DNA of 42,007 nucleotides from Desulfobacteraceae bacterium UBA5616 (lineage in GTDB: Bacteria; Desulfobacterota; Desulfobacteria; Desulfobacterales; UBA5616): positions 1 to 42,007 of the forward strand of contig DIKO01000091.1 of the NCBI GenBank assembly GCA_002423615.1, written 5' to 3'. Shown one piece after another: positions 1-9,471 of the stretch. Under the pieces are notes generated by a model. That model was not told where the DNA came from and ran no database searches. It saw only the letters and a program-made list of their open reading frames with translations. Both the position numbers and the translations under genes were made by a program. Within the stretch, counting starts at the first letter, position 1. The number at the start of each line of letters is the position of its first letter.

Positions 1-1
1 A

Positions 2-331
2 CCTAACCGGACATTACTGATTTTACCGTCAATAAAAAGGGAATATGAGAAAAAAAACAACCTTTCTTCAGAAAAGGGGTGGGAGCGCTTATATCCGGAA
101 GATAAATACAGAATCCAGCCTGGTAACGTTTTAAGAAGATACATTAAACCCTACAAAGCTCCTGACGAAATATTTTATGATGAACTCATCGTTAAATCAG
201 AAATAGTCCTGACTGTTTCAAAATATTATAAATCGAGAGGATACCAATCAGAAGTAATTGAGTTTGAAGGTGGTGGGCGTTCACAAACGGCCCATTTTTT
301 TAATGATGAAATATGGAAAAAAAAAGAATAA
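2..331 (+). CDS. Unrecognised protein, C-terminal part only
   Basis: An open frame runs from the left window edge to a TAA at 329-331, giving about 109 C-terminal residues; the start lies outside the window. I do not recognise the family. The visible part is rich in Lys, Glu, Tyr and Ile and looks like a soluble basic protein. It has no obvious membrane segment, Cys cluster or catalytic motif. The stretch is conspicuously A+T-rich (19 G/C in the first 60 bases), unlike all the genes that follow, which suggests horizontal acquisition. It converges on the BamA/TamA-family gene, leaving 142 bases (332-473) in which I see no gene and no convincing terminator. That this is a real gene rests only on the uninterrupted frame and protein-like composition. 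Confidence 0.5.
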   Translation, partial: PNRTLLILPSIKREYEKKNNLSSEKGWERLYPEDKYRIQPGNVLRRYIKPYKAPDEIFYDELIVKSEIVLTVSKYYKSRGYQSEVIEFEGGGRSQTAHFFNDEIWKKKE

Positions 332-473
332 TACATGGTGGAGAAACAGGTTCTGGAAATAACCTTTTTGAATGGCCTTTTCAATAAAGCGCAAAGCTGC
401 GTATGTTCATAGGAATCGGAACTACTAGAGAGCCTGTACCCGCCGATATTTTTGGGCACGGCTGTCGATTTTC

Positions 474-3278
474 TTAAAAAGTATAGCCCACCGAAATATG
501 AAACACCCCGGAAGATTCACCTTTCCGGGAATCGAGGTTTTTTCCATAGAGAAGGCCCACGGGGCCGACGGGCGTGAGGTAGCGCAGGCCCAGGCCCGCG
601 GAATAGCGGAAATCCGATGAGGCGCCTTCATAAAACGTCCTGCTGATTTTTCCCGTATCGATAAACAAGGGCACCTCCACGTTCCCCGCCACATTGAATC
701 TCGCTTCCATGCTGCCGAAGAGAAATGTCCGGCCTCCCAATGGGTCTCCTGCTGTGTCGGAGAGCAGCATGTTTTCCTCAAAACCCCGGACATCGGATAT
801 CCCTCCCAGAAAAAACAACTGGTCATCCGGGACTTTATCCGTGGATCCGTAACTCTGAATCATCCCTCCCCTGCCGATCCAGGCAAAGGTCAGACGGGCT
901 GCGGGAGTGTAGTAATACCGGGACTCCACCTGATATTTGATGAAGTTGTCCAAAGGATCGGCTATTCCTCTGGAAAGATCCATTGAAAAGCCGCCGTAGA
1001 AGCCTCTCCGGGGTTGGATAAAGGAATCCCTGGCGTCAAAAGTGACCGACGGCGTAACCACCGTAATCGTCCTGGGTCTGAATTCATCCGGGGAATACGT
1101 CTGGGCAGGGTCTTCCCCATCACCGCCAAACTGGTCCCGCTCCTCGAACCGGAAATTCAACAGGGTGGTCAGATATTGAAACGGTTTCAGCGAAAATCCC
1201 ACATTGGCGCCGGTAGCGGCGGTTCCGAAATTCTGATTGAGTTCTTCTGTCCTCTGGGAATACAGGCTGGTGCTGAGAGACATTTTTGTGCCGAACAACC
1301 TGGGTTCGGTGAAACCCGTCTCTGCATTGTACCCGATCTGGCTGATCTTCAGACCCGCCCATAAATTTTTATTTTTCCCGAAAAGGTTGCGGTCCCCGCC
1401 CTTTGCCGCCATAAAAAAGCATTGTCCGGTTTCATAACCGGTCTCCAGTTCCATAAAATAGGGCTTTTTTTCCTCAAGACTTGCCAGGAGTTGGATTTCT
1501 TCCCATTTTTCAGCAAGTCCCAATGGATTGAACCGGACGGATTCAAACAGTCCCAGGTCCTGAATCCGTTTTTGAGCAAGGAGCATTTTTTTAAGAGAAA
1601 AGGGCTCTCCCGTGTGGAGACCTGTTTCATCGATCATCACGCTTTCACGCGTTCGAAAATTCCCCTGGAAGAAAATCTCCCCCATGTGGACCGCTTTTCC
1701 CTCGGAAACATGGAAAGTCACATCGGCATTTTTACCACCGTCCCGAATTTGAAAGGTTCCCTTGACTTCCACAAAGGGGCGGCCTTTTTCGGAAATCATC
1801 GCCGACAATGTATTTTCATCGCTTTTCAGGATATATTCCCGGAAAGGCGTTCCTTCCTTGAGGGCCAGGCCTTCAAGGGCGACCTTTCGGGGCAGGACGG
1901 AGAGTCCGTTAATTTCCACCGATGAAACAAGGGTTTGCACCTTTTCATCGATCGAGAGATGAATGGAAACGCTATCCTCGTCTTTATCCTCCTTGATCCG
2001 GGTCCGGATATCGGGGTCCATGAACCCCTCCTTGAGGTAAAGGGCCGTGATCGCAAAAATATCATCCTGAAGCGTTTCCGGTGAATAGTATCCCTTTCCA
2101 AACAGGCCGTTTTCCGCCGTGAGCATCTGTTTTTCGATCTTTTTGGCACCCATAACCCTGTTGCCCCGAATGTGGACGGATTCCACGAACTTTCTTTTGC
2201 CTTCTTCAATGGTGAAACGGATGACCCGCCGGCTTTCGGGTCCCGCAGGAATTTTTTTTTCCGAATACGCGACCCGGGTTTTCATAAATCCTGCTTCCCG
2301 ATACTGTTCCTTGATTCCGGTAGCGATTTTTTTAAGCCCCCTGTCGTTTTTGTTGCCGTATCTGAAATGAACCGTCGTTTTTTTTAATTTCCGGGAAGAA
2401 AGGGTCTTGTTTCCGGAAAAAAGAAAAGTATACCGAGGGCCTTCATGGATATTGACGATCACCTCTGCCTGGCTATCCCCGGTTACCTTCACCTCAGGGT
2501 CAATGGTACCGTCGCCAAACCCTTTTAAGCGGTAAAACTCTGTAATGGTTTGAATATCCTTTTTAAGCAGTTCTTTTTTAAACCGTTTGGCCATTCCGAA
2601 CCTGAAAAGGGACGGGGGCGTTTTCATCATGTACCGAAGCCTCATGCCGGAAAAAGCCCGGTTGCCCTGAAACACCACCTTCTTCATAACCAGAGGGGGG
2701 CCTTTTTCAAGGCGGACGTCAAGGACGACATTTCCGGGTTCGGATGCGGGTTCAACCGTCAGGTGGACTGCGGGGGAAGGGTATCCCTCGGCTGAAAGCA
2801 TTCGTTTGATGTTTTCGGCCTGTTGGGAAAGGCTTTCCGGAATCAGAACGTTTCCCGCGTTCAGGGTCATGGCCTTTAAGATATCTTTTTTAAACAAGGG
2901 AAAGGCATTTCGAATCCTGATATACTCAACCAGCGGGAACGGGGTCAACCGGAATAAAACCGTTGTCTGGTTTTCTTTTTCCAGGGTATCTACATGGATT
3001 TTTTCAAATCTCATGGCTTTTTTCAGCGCGCCCAGGGAGTCGTTGACCTGATCCGGCCTCAGTGGCTTGCCCGTTTCGACCCGGATCAGGCGTTTTGCCA
3101 GCGCCGTCAGTTCCGGTTCAGCCTTTCCACCACCCGCAATATCAATCCGGATATCGGAAACCAAAGGGCTTGGAACCGGTCCGGGTTCTGCCGAAGCGGT
3201 TTCCCTGAAACCGGAAAATATGGCCAGAAGAAAACAAACGCAAAGGAGCGGCGCCGTATGTATCGGGGCGATTCTCAT
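474..3278 (-). CDS. tamA: BamA/TamA-family outer-membrane assembly barrel with seven POTRA-like repeats
   Basis: Predicted Omp85-superfamily outer-membrane protein of 934 residues that helps insert or export envelope proteins. Seen: a signal peptide (about 1-30); seven successive POTRA-like repeats at about 41-115, 116-196, 197-282, 283-363, 364-449, 450-530 and 531-607; then a 16-strand-type barrel from about 608. The lid-loop motif VRGF is at 830-833 and the protein ends in an aromatic residue after alternating beta residues (GYTF), as Omp85 barrels do. The ATG has an AAAGG box 7 bases upstream. It lies 29 bases after tamB on the same strand, which favours a TamA-type role in a TamA/TamB pair. 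E. coli TamA has three POTRAs and BamA five, so seven is unusual and a BamA-like role cannot be excluded. Confidence 0.85.
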   Translation of the reverse strand: MRIAPIHTAPLLCVCFLLAIFSGFRETASAEPGPVPSPLVSDIRIDIAGGGKAEPELTALAKRLIRVETGKPLRPDQVNDSLGALKKAMRFEKIHVDTLEKENQTTVLFRLTPFPLVEYIRIRNAFPLFKKDILKAMTLNAGNVLIPESLSQQAENIKRMLSAEGYPSPAVHLTVEPASEPGNVVLDVRLEKGPPLVMKKVVFQGNRAFSGMRLRYMMKTPPSLFRFGMAKRFKKELLKKDIQTITEFYRLKGFGDGTIDPEVKVTGDSQAEVIVNIHEGPRYTFLFSGNKTLSSRKLKKTTVHFRYGNKNDRGLKKIATGIKEQYREAGFMKTRVAYSEKKIPAGPESRRVIRFTIEEGKRKFVESVHIRGNRVMGAKKIEKQMLTAENGLFGKGYYSPETLQDDIFAITALYLKEGFMDPDIRTRIKEDKDEDSVSIHLSIDEKVQTLVSSVEINGLSVLPRKVALEGLALKEGTPFREYILKSDENTLSAMISEKGRPFVEVKGTFQIRDGGKNADVTFHVSEGKAVHMGEIFFQGNFRTRESVMIDETGLHTGEPFSLKKMLLAQKRIQDLGLFESVRFNPLGLAEKWEEIQLLASLEEKKPYFMELETGYETGQCFFMAAKGGDRNLFGKNKNLWAGLKISQIGYNAETGFTEPRLFGTKMSLSTSLYSQRTEELNQNFGTAATGANVGFSLKPFQYLTTLLNFRFEERDQFGGDGEDPAQTYSPDEFRPRTITVVTPSVTFDARDSFIQPRRGFYGGFSMDLSRGIADPLDNFIKYQVESRYYYTPAARLTFAWIGRGGMIQSYGSTDKVPDDQLFFLGGISDVRGFEENMLLSDTAGDPLGGRTFLFGSMEARFNVAGNVEVPLFIDTGKISRTFYEGASSDFRYSAGLGLRYLTPVGPVGLLYGKNLDSRKGESSGVFHISVGYTF

Positions 3279-3307
3279 TTCAAAACCTTTTATCCGTCAT
3301 CCATGGG

Positions 3308-6300
3308 TCAGCGGAATTCCAGCCGGTATTTCACCGACCCCCCGAAAGCCCCCTGGTTGTTCTGGTACCCGCTGAACAAAATATCCTCCAGAAATTTATA
3401 CTCGGCCACGGCCCTCTGGACCATTTCCCCTTTTTCCGTCTCCATAATATATTTCACGGCCATCCGCTTTGAAAGTTCCTTTCCCATGGTGACTTTGACC
3501 CCTCCGGATTCCTCCGTGCCCGATCCATTGATTTCAGCTTCCAGAATATCAAGTTTCATGGCCTTTTTGACATCCTCATCAACGGCATCCGCCAATGCCT
3601 GGGCCAGCATCTGCCGGGCGGACAGGTTTGAGCCGCCGCCCCCTCCGGTCATTTCCCTGGATGTCCTGCCCGTGAGGAGCAGCGCCAGAATGTCCGCGTC
3701 ATCCAGGGACGGAACCGAAGTCAATTTAAAGGCCAGTTCATCGGGGGTTCCGGAAACAGCCAGGGAAATGACCCAGTCCCGGATCGCAACTTCACTTAAC
3801 AGGTCAATGGTGGGTTCGATTTTATACGGATTTAAAAAATCCACCACGCCTTTTTGGACGACAAAGGTCTTTTTCCGGTAATACACGTTCCCCGAGGTGA
3901 TGCGGGCCCGGCCGTTTATCACGGGATGGTTTACGCTGCCGGCCACCTTCAAATCGGGGATAATTTCCAAACGGGCCAGATTGTTGTCGACGCTGAAGGG
4001 TGCTCTGTGTTTTACGGCGACATCCAGGGCCGTGTTCCGGATAAACGGAATGTTTATATCTTGTCTCGAAATCGGGGCGTTTCGCTTTTTCTTCATGGCG
4101 CCGGATAAAAAATTCAGATTGACCTGTTTATAATACAGCCCTTCCACCAGAACCACTTCGCCCCTGATCGTGGATTTGTCCGGAGTTCCGTTTATCATGA
4201 GATTTCCATCCAGCACCATGTCCATCGTGTCGGGAATTTTCACGGGCAGGGCCCGGGCACTGACGTCCGCTGATATCGATACGGGTTGGACCCCCTCCAG
4301 TTGAAGGCTTCCGCTCGCATTGAAGCGCCCGGAATCCAGATATCCTTCCAGGTTTTCAATATCAATGGATCCGGGGGTCACGTGAATTGAGCCGTTTACA
4401 TCATGGAGGTGTTGTTCCAGGTAAGGTACCGTTCCACCTGCATCCGATAATTTGATCACCCCCTGAATTTCCGGGCTTGATAATTTTCCCGCCATCCGGG
4501 CACTCAGAGCCAGCATCCCGGACAGATCCTGAAAATCCGAAGCGAATACCCCGGCGACAGAAAGGGGCAGCGCAGCGTCAGTCTTTAAAAAAACAGGCCC
4601 GCTGAGGTTTATTTTTCCGGAAACATCCACATGGCCGTCCTCTGTGAAATCAAGATGAAGCCCCGGTATGAAAATCTCCTTTCCGCTTAGATTCACCCTG
4701 AGGTTTTTCCCCTGGACAAGGTCCTTTTTTTTGAAGAAAATATCGGTTTTCGAAACATCCAGCAGGCCCCGATAGGATGTTTCTTCCCCGGCTGTCCCCG
4801 ATAAATTCATGGTTCCGGTGAGGGTACCCGTAAAAAAAGGCCGGTTCGCCAGATCGAACCAGGGTGAAAGATCGGTGTCGTGAAACGCCGACAACACGGA
4901 AAACTCCCCGTTCTCCAGTCGATAGGACCCTTTGAAATCAAAACCCGGGTTTCCGGAAACCCTGAGGATTCCCTCTTTAACGCCCAGGAGAATGGATACA
5001 TCGTCCAGGGTTTTTTTATTGACGGTTATCCCGGAAAGAATGATTTCACCCTTTATGTCCGGATCATCAACAGCGCCTTGTCCCATGACATTGAAAATGA
5101 TCCGGCCGTCTTTTATCCCTCTGTCCTTGGCAGCCTGCAGGGTGTCAAAGGATATTCCGCTGGATGTCAAGACAAACTGGAACTCTTTGCCAAGGGTGAT
5201 ATATCCCCGGCCTTCAATGGTTTCTCCTTTCGAGGGGAACATGACGAAATCATTTACGGAAAACTTTTTGCCCGCAATTCCCGAGGCCACTTTAAAACCG
5301 TGGATTTCCTGGCCCCGGAATTTTATCCCGGACCCCTCGATCTCCAGGCCGGCCACGGGATGTTTAAAGCTACCCCCCGCGTCCATGGAAAGGGTTATTT
5401 TTCCGGTTGCATCTTTCACGAAGTCCTGAATAAAGAGCGCATCGCTCTGAATTTTCAGCCTGAAAGAAGGGTCCGGCATGGGATGAAACGAGCCGGTTTC
5501 CAGCAGGCGAACCTCCCCTTCGATATTCAGTATTGAATCATGATTCCGGAGAGTGAATTCGTCAATGTGCACCCGGTTCCCGGCCAATCGAAGACCGGCT
5601 GTCACATCTCCGATGCTCACACCCTTTAAGGCGAACCCGCGGGACGTTATGGCCGCCGCCGCCTCCGGTCGGGTCACGGGGCCTTCCGCCTTGGCCTGAA
5701 TCATGATCCTGCCGCGACTTTTTTCCATTCCCATTGCCGAAAAAAGAGGCGCCGCATCGGGGATTTCCAGGAAAAGATCAGCCTTTACCTTTCTGCCGGC
5801 CGGGTCGTAAAATCCGGTCAGGCCGAGTTTCGCATCATTAGCGCCGGCATCCAGACGTTCGATCCTGATGAGGCCCCCGGCCAACCTTCCCTTTGCATCG
5901 ATGCGAAGGTTCGATAACTCCAGGTTCTCCCCGGTCACGAGTTTTTTTGCCGCAATTTCAACATCCAGGTCTGCTGAAAGGGTTTTCCAAAATATCCCAT
6001 GGCCCTTTATTTTGACGGCTGTTTCCATCGGGCCTTTCAGGTTTTCCGGAACCATGAACAGGGTCCCCGCATCCATGCCCTGCTCCATTGCCACGAGATC
6101 GTAGGAAATTTCGTTCAGGTTTTTTTCAAATGCCGTAAACCCTTTTGGGAAGGCCTTGCTGAAGTCAACCTTTCCCTCAAGGTCAAGGCTTCCGGAAAAA
6201 GCATCCGCATGGAATTTTCTGGCGAAAAGGACCCGGTTCTTAAGCTCCATTTCCACCTGAATTCCTTTAACGGGGGTGTTGTTGATGTCTCCGCAACCGC

Positions 6301-7198
6301 AGATCAGGGTCATGCCGGCCATGGGGTCGGAAAGTGCCCCGCTGACGGTAAGATCCAGAGCTGCATTTCCTGAATAATTCCCCTCTATCCGGGTAAACGT
6401 TTTGATTTCTTCAAGGGAGGCATTGAGGGACAAGACCATGTCCAATGAGGGAGAAGTAAAAATATCCCTGATGTTTCCGGTGAGGGAAAGGGTGGAAGAC
6501 GGTGTTTTCACTTTCAGGTCGATCCCGTCGATCTTGCGGTCATGGTAGGTTCCGGACAGCACGGCCCGATCCAGCCGGGCATCCATCGCCGGACCTGTGG
6601 CAAGACCCTGTGAAAGCTCGAGGCGGATTTCTCCCCGGGCCGCCGACGCATCTCCGTAGCCCGAGACAACCAGTTCGTCCGCTTGAAAAAACATTGGCCC
6701 TTCCGGCGTATCATATCCCACCCGGGCCCCGGCGATCATTATCCGGTTTATTTCAAAATCCAACGGCAGACCGCGTTTTTTTGCCGGCTTATCCCGTTTA
6801 ACACCGGGGATGGTGAAAGCCTCCACAACATTGAGACGGCCGATTTTATTCCGCCTTAACGTCAGAGCGGGACCTTCCAGGGTGAGATCTTCCACAATCA
6901 GGCGCCCTTGAAACAGCTGTCGCCATTTAAGGTAAAGAAAGAGGCGGTTAACCCTGCCCAGGTCTTTTCCGGCCGGGTCCCTGATGACGATATTTCTGAA
7001 ATCAAGCCGGCCCCTCCATAATTCAAAGTTCAGTTCCTCCCAGGAGATTTGTCCGGGGATCGAATGGTTCACCGTATTTTGCACGAATTTTTGTCCCTGC
7101 CGCGTTTTTATCCAGGCAAGGCCTGCGGTAAAAAAAGCGAGGGCGAGAAAACAGATCAGGCAGATGCCGATAAACAGGGCTTTAAACCATTTGGGCAT
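3308..7198 (-). CDS. tamB: TamB-family translocation and assembly protein
   Basis: About 1296 residues, close to E. coli TamB (1259). It starts with a single N-terminal membrane anchor (about residues 7-30), followed by a very long run of beta-rich, weakly repetitive sequence typical of the periplasm-spanning TamB/AsmA-like groove. The conserved TamB C-terminal domain (DUF490) fills roughly the last 300 residues; a repeated GxxRIxxGxVYYR-type segment and a Val-Phe-Asn-Pro turn are recognisable there. The family bridges inner and outer membranes, acting in barrel assembly and lipid transport. I chose the ATG at 7198 (protein begins MPKWFKALF) because AGAGGA lies about 6 bases upstream; an in-frame ATG at 7252 has no such site and would put 18 polar residues before the anchor. 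Gene order tamB-tamA is the reverse of E. coli. Confidence 0.9.
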   Translation of the reverse strand: MPKWFKALFIGICLICFLALAFFTAGLAWIKTRQGQKFVQNTVNHSIPGQISWEELNFELWRGRLDFRNIVIRDPAGKDLGRVNRLFLYLKWRQLFQGRLIVEDLTLEGPALTLRRNKIGRLNVVEAFTIPGVKRDKPAKKRGLPLDFEINRIMIAGARVGYDTPEGPMFFQADELVVSGYGDASAARGEIRLELSQGLATGPAMDARLDRAVLSGTYHDRKIDGIDLKVKTPSSTLSLTGNIRDIFTSPSLDMVLSLNASLEEIKTFTRIEGNYSGNAALDLTVSGALSDPMAGMTLICGCGDINNTPVKGIQVEMELKNRVLFARKFHADAFSGSLDLEGKVDFSKAFPKGFTAFEKNLNEISYDLVAMEQGMDAGTLFMVPENLKGPMETAVKIKGHGIFWKTLSADLDVEIAAKKLVTGENLELSNLRIDAKGRLAGGLIRIERLDAGANDAKLGLTGFYDPAGRKVKADLFLEIPDAAPLFSAMGMEKSRGRIMIQAKAEGPVTRPEAAAAITSRGFALKGVSIGDVTAGLRLAGNRVHIDEFTLRNHDSILNIEGEVRLLETGSFHPMPDPSFRLKIQSDALFIQDFVKDATGKITLSMDAGGSFKHPVAGLEIEGSGIKFRGQEIHGFKVASGIAGKKFSVNDFVMFPSKGETIEGRGYITLGKEFQFVLTSSGISFDTLQAAKDRGIKDGRIIFNVMGQGAVDDPDIKGEIILSGITVNKKTLDDVSILLGVKEGILRVSGNPGFDFKGSYRLENGEFSVLSAFHDTDLSPWFDLANRPFFTGTLTGTMNLSGTAGEETSYRGLLDVSKTDIFFKKKDLVQGKNLRVNLSGKEIFIPGLHLDFTEDGHVDVSGKINLSGPVFLKTDAALPLSVAGVFASDFQDLSGMLALSARMAGKLSSPEIQGVIKLSDAGGTVPYLEQHLHDVNGSIHVTPGSIDIENLEGYLDSGRFNASGSLQLEGVQPVSISADVSARALPVKIPDTMDMVLDGNLMINGTPDKSTIRGEVVLVEGLYYKQVNLNFLSGAMKKKRNAPISRQDINIPFIRNTALDVAVKHRAPFSVDNNLARLEIIPDLKVAGSVNHPVINGRARITSGNVYYRKKTFVVQKGVVDFLNPYKIEPTIDLLSEVAIRDWVISLAVSGTPDELAFKLTSVPSLDDADILALLLTGRTSREMTGGGGGSNLSARQMLAQALADAVDEDVKKAMKLDILEAEINGSGTEESGGVKVTMGKELSKRMAVKYIMETEKGEMVQRAVAEYKFLEDILFSGYQNNQGAFGGSVKYRLEFR

Positions 7199-7320
7199 GG
7201 GAAATCCTCTGGTGAATCGCGTATCGGCCACTGGCGTGAATTTTAAAACCATAATTTAGAACCCGATGGGACATCAAGTTCTATTTCCCTTGCATGGCAT
7301 TCTGTGGCCGGACGGTGCTT

Positions 7321-8511
7321 TTATTTGGCGCGAAGCAGAGCCACCGCTTTTTCCAGTCCGTCGATGGATAGCTCGAACATGGGAAAAATCTTGGCGATTT
7401 CGACGATGGTGCGGGTGTGGGGCCAGGCCCGTTCCGGCACCGGGTTCAGCCATACCGAATGCCTGAAGGTGTCCGCCAGAAACCGTAAACGGTCGATGCT
7501 CGCCTTTCTGGCCCTTTCCTCGACGTGGATGGAACCGTCCGAGGCCATGAGTTCGTAAGGGGCCATGCTGGCGTCGCCGATGATGATCAGGCGGGTCTCC
7601 GGGTCAAACCGGACAAAATCGTCGACTTTCTGGGGATTTTTATACCGGGAGGCGTCTTTCCATACTGAATCATAGATGGTGTTGTGAAAAAAGAAGGTCT
7701 TGATGTCTTTGAACTGGTCTTTTGCGTAATCGAAAAGGGTCTGGACCACGGGGATGTACTGGTCCATGGACCAGCCGCCGTTGTCGATGGCCAGGATGAT
7801 TTTCAGCCTGTCCTTAAGCGCTTTTTTAAAAATGATGTTGATCTCGCCGGCGTTTTTCATGGTTTGATAAATGGTTTCATCAATGTCCAGCCGGTCTTCC
7901 GGACCTTCCGGAAGCATGTTGCGGAGCCGTTTCAAGGCCTCTCCCACCATGGACTGGGTTAAAGGCCCCCTCAGGGAATAGTCCTTGTAACGTCTTTCCA
8001 TGGCGACTTTTACGGCGGATTTGTTCTGGGACATTCCGCCTACCCGAAGTCCTTCGGGATGACGCCCGGAATGCCCCACCGGAGAGGTGCCGCCGGTACC
8101 GATCCATTTGTTGCCGCCGTCGTGACGCTCGGTCTGCTCCTTCAATTTATCCTTGAAGTATTGTATGAGTTCCTCGGGGGTCAGTTTGGCGATTTCCGAT
8201 TCATCGATGCCCAGGGCATCGGCCAGGGACTTGGGATCTTTCAGCCATTCTTCCAGCAATGCCCGGGTCAGGGCGTCGAGTTCCATCTCTTCCATGTCCG
8301 GCAGTTCCGCCCCGTGGAAATGATGGGCGAACACCTGGTCGAAGAGGTCGAAATACCGTTCGCTCTTAATCAGTATGGTCCTTGAGGAGATATAAAAATC
8401 GTTCAGGGAACCGGCCAGACCCTTTGCCAGGGCTTTCTGGAGGCATAAGAAGGACGTGGGGCTCACGGGAACGCCCACATCTTTCAAGGTATAAAAAAAA
8501 TCAATGAACAT
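7321..8511 (-). CDS. VWA-domain (CoxE-like) protein with altered metal-ion motif
   Basis: A 396-residue soluble protein. The N-terminal ~230 residues are helical and the C-terminal half is a von Willebrand A fold of the CoxE-like type. It sits 50 bases downstream of a MoxR-type AAA+ ATPase, the usual pairing in which the ATPase and VWA protein together act as a chaperone for maturation or metal insertion of a client complex. The MIDAS site, normally DxSxS, reads D243-N-G-G-W-S-M-D, so the two serines are not in canonical position. A later GDAS (Asp313) could supply the distal metal ligand. A GAGGGA box precedes the ATG by about 9 bases. The client is unknown; no metalloenzyme genes are adjacent, and the next genes downstream are tamB and tamA. 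Confidence 0.8.
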   Translation of the reverse strand: MFIDFFYTLKDVGVPVSPTSFLCLQKALAKGLAGSLNDFYISSRTILIKSERYFDLFDQVFAHHFHGAELPDMEEMELDALTRALLEEWLKDPKSLADALGIDESEIAKLTPEELIQYFKDKLKEQTERHDGGNKWIGTGGTSPVGHSGRHPEGLRVGGMSQNKSAVKVAMERRYKDYSLRGPLTQSMVGEALKRLRNMLPEGPEDRLDIDETIYQTMKNAGEINIIFKKALKDRLKIILAIDNGGWSMDQYIPVVQTLFDYAKDQFKDIKTFFFHNTIYDSVWKDASRYKNPQKVDDFVRFDPETRLIIIGDASMAPYELMASDGSIHVEERARKASIDRLRFLADTFRHSVWLNPVPERAWPHTRTIVEIAKIFPMFELSIDGLEKAVALLRAK

Positions 8512-8561
8512 GATTCAAACTCCCTCAGCAAAAGGCCGGCGATGAATTTTTAATCCGGATA

Positions 8562-9416
8562 TCAATAGACCTTTCTCCGGTTCACCAACCCGATGGCCCG
8601 TTCGTAATCCAGGCTTTTTTTAAAGAGAACGCCCATGAACGGCACGTCTCCTTTCTCAAGCTGTTTCGGGTTGAAATCCTTGTCCGCATTCAGTGCCCGG
8701 AGCCAGTTGATCAGCTCCCGGGTGGCGGGTTTTTTTTCAACGCTGTCCAGTTCCCTTAGCCGGTAAAACACCTCGATGGCGTTTTCCATGAGGCTGTTTT
8801 CAAGGTCGGGGAAATGGACCCGGATGATTTTTCGCATCATTTTAGGGTCCGGAAACGCGATGTGATGGAAATTGCATCTCCCTAAAAACGGGTCTGACAG
8901 GTCTTTTTTCGCGTTGGAAGTGATGATGAAAATCGGCCGGTGTCTGGCACGGATGGTCTTGTCGATTTCGATGATGTCAAATTCCATCTGATCCAGGACG
9001 TCCAGCATGTCGTCCTGGAAATCCGTGTCCGCCTTGTCGATTTCATCGATGAGCAGAACGGTCCGCTTGTCGGCGGTGAAAGCCTGCCCGATTTTGCCCA
9101 TTTTGATGTATTCTTCGATGTTGCTCACATTCCGGTTGGAATCGCCGAACCGGCTGTCGTTCAACCGGGTCAGGGTATCGTACTGGTACAGCGTTTCCAC
9201 CAGTTTCATGCTGGATTTGACGTTGAGTACGATCAGCGGCATGTTCAGGCTTTCCGCGATGGAATGGGCCAGCATGGTTTTCCCGGTTCCGGGTTCCCCT
9301 TTGAGCAAAAGCGGCATTTCAAGAGCCATGGAGATGTTGACGATTTTGGCCAGTTCGTCATCCAGCACATACCGTTTGGCGCCGACAAATTTCTCGTAAG
9401 TTTCATTTTCCGTCAT
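8562..9416 (-). CDS. MoxR-family AAA+ ATPase
   Basis: A 284-residue AAA+ ATPase. Walker A is GEPGTGKT (residues 40-47) and Walker B is the hydrophobic-LLIDEIDK block (about 120-128). Sensor-1 lies in the segment IITSNAKKDL, and an Arg in the FLGRCN stretch is a candidate Arg finger. Length and motif spacing match MoxR proteins, which use ATP hydrolysis to remodel or activate client enzymes together with a VWA-domain partner; that partner is encoded 50 bases downstream on the same strand. The ATG is preceded by AAAGGGG. The gene starts 55 bases after the MetE-like gene ends, so co-transcription is plausible. Confidence 0.9.
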   Translation of the reverse strand: MTENETYEKFVGAKRYVLDDELAKIVNISMALEMPLLLKGEPGTGKTMLAHSIAESLNMPLIVLNVKSSMKLVETLYQYDTLTRLNDSRFGDSNRNVSNIEEYIKMGKIGQAFTADKRTVLLIDEIDKADTDFQDDMLDVLDQMEFDIIEIDKTIRARHRPIFIITSNAKKDLSDPFLGRCNFHHIAFPDPKMMRKIIRVHFPDLENSLMENAIEVFYRLRELDSVEKKPATRELINWLRALNADKDFNPKQLEKGDVPFMGVLFKKSLDYERAIGLVNRRKVY

Positions 9417-9471
9417 AAAAAAACCCCTTTATATATTAGCGTGAGTGGTTAACGTTATCACCGGGTCCATT

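Noticed and set aside
2994..3881. Plus-strand open frame of 295 codons across the tamB/tamA junction
   Set aside because: It is antisense to two well-supported genes, has no family resemblance and low-complexity Ser/Pro/Arg composition typical of shadow frames.
4880..5536. Plus-strand open frame of 218 codons inside tamB
   Set aside because: Fully antisense to tamB, with no motif and no ribosome binding site.
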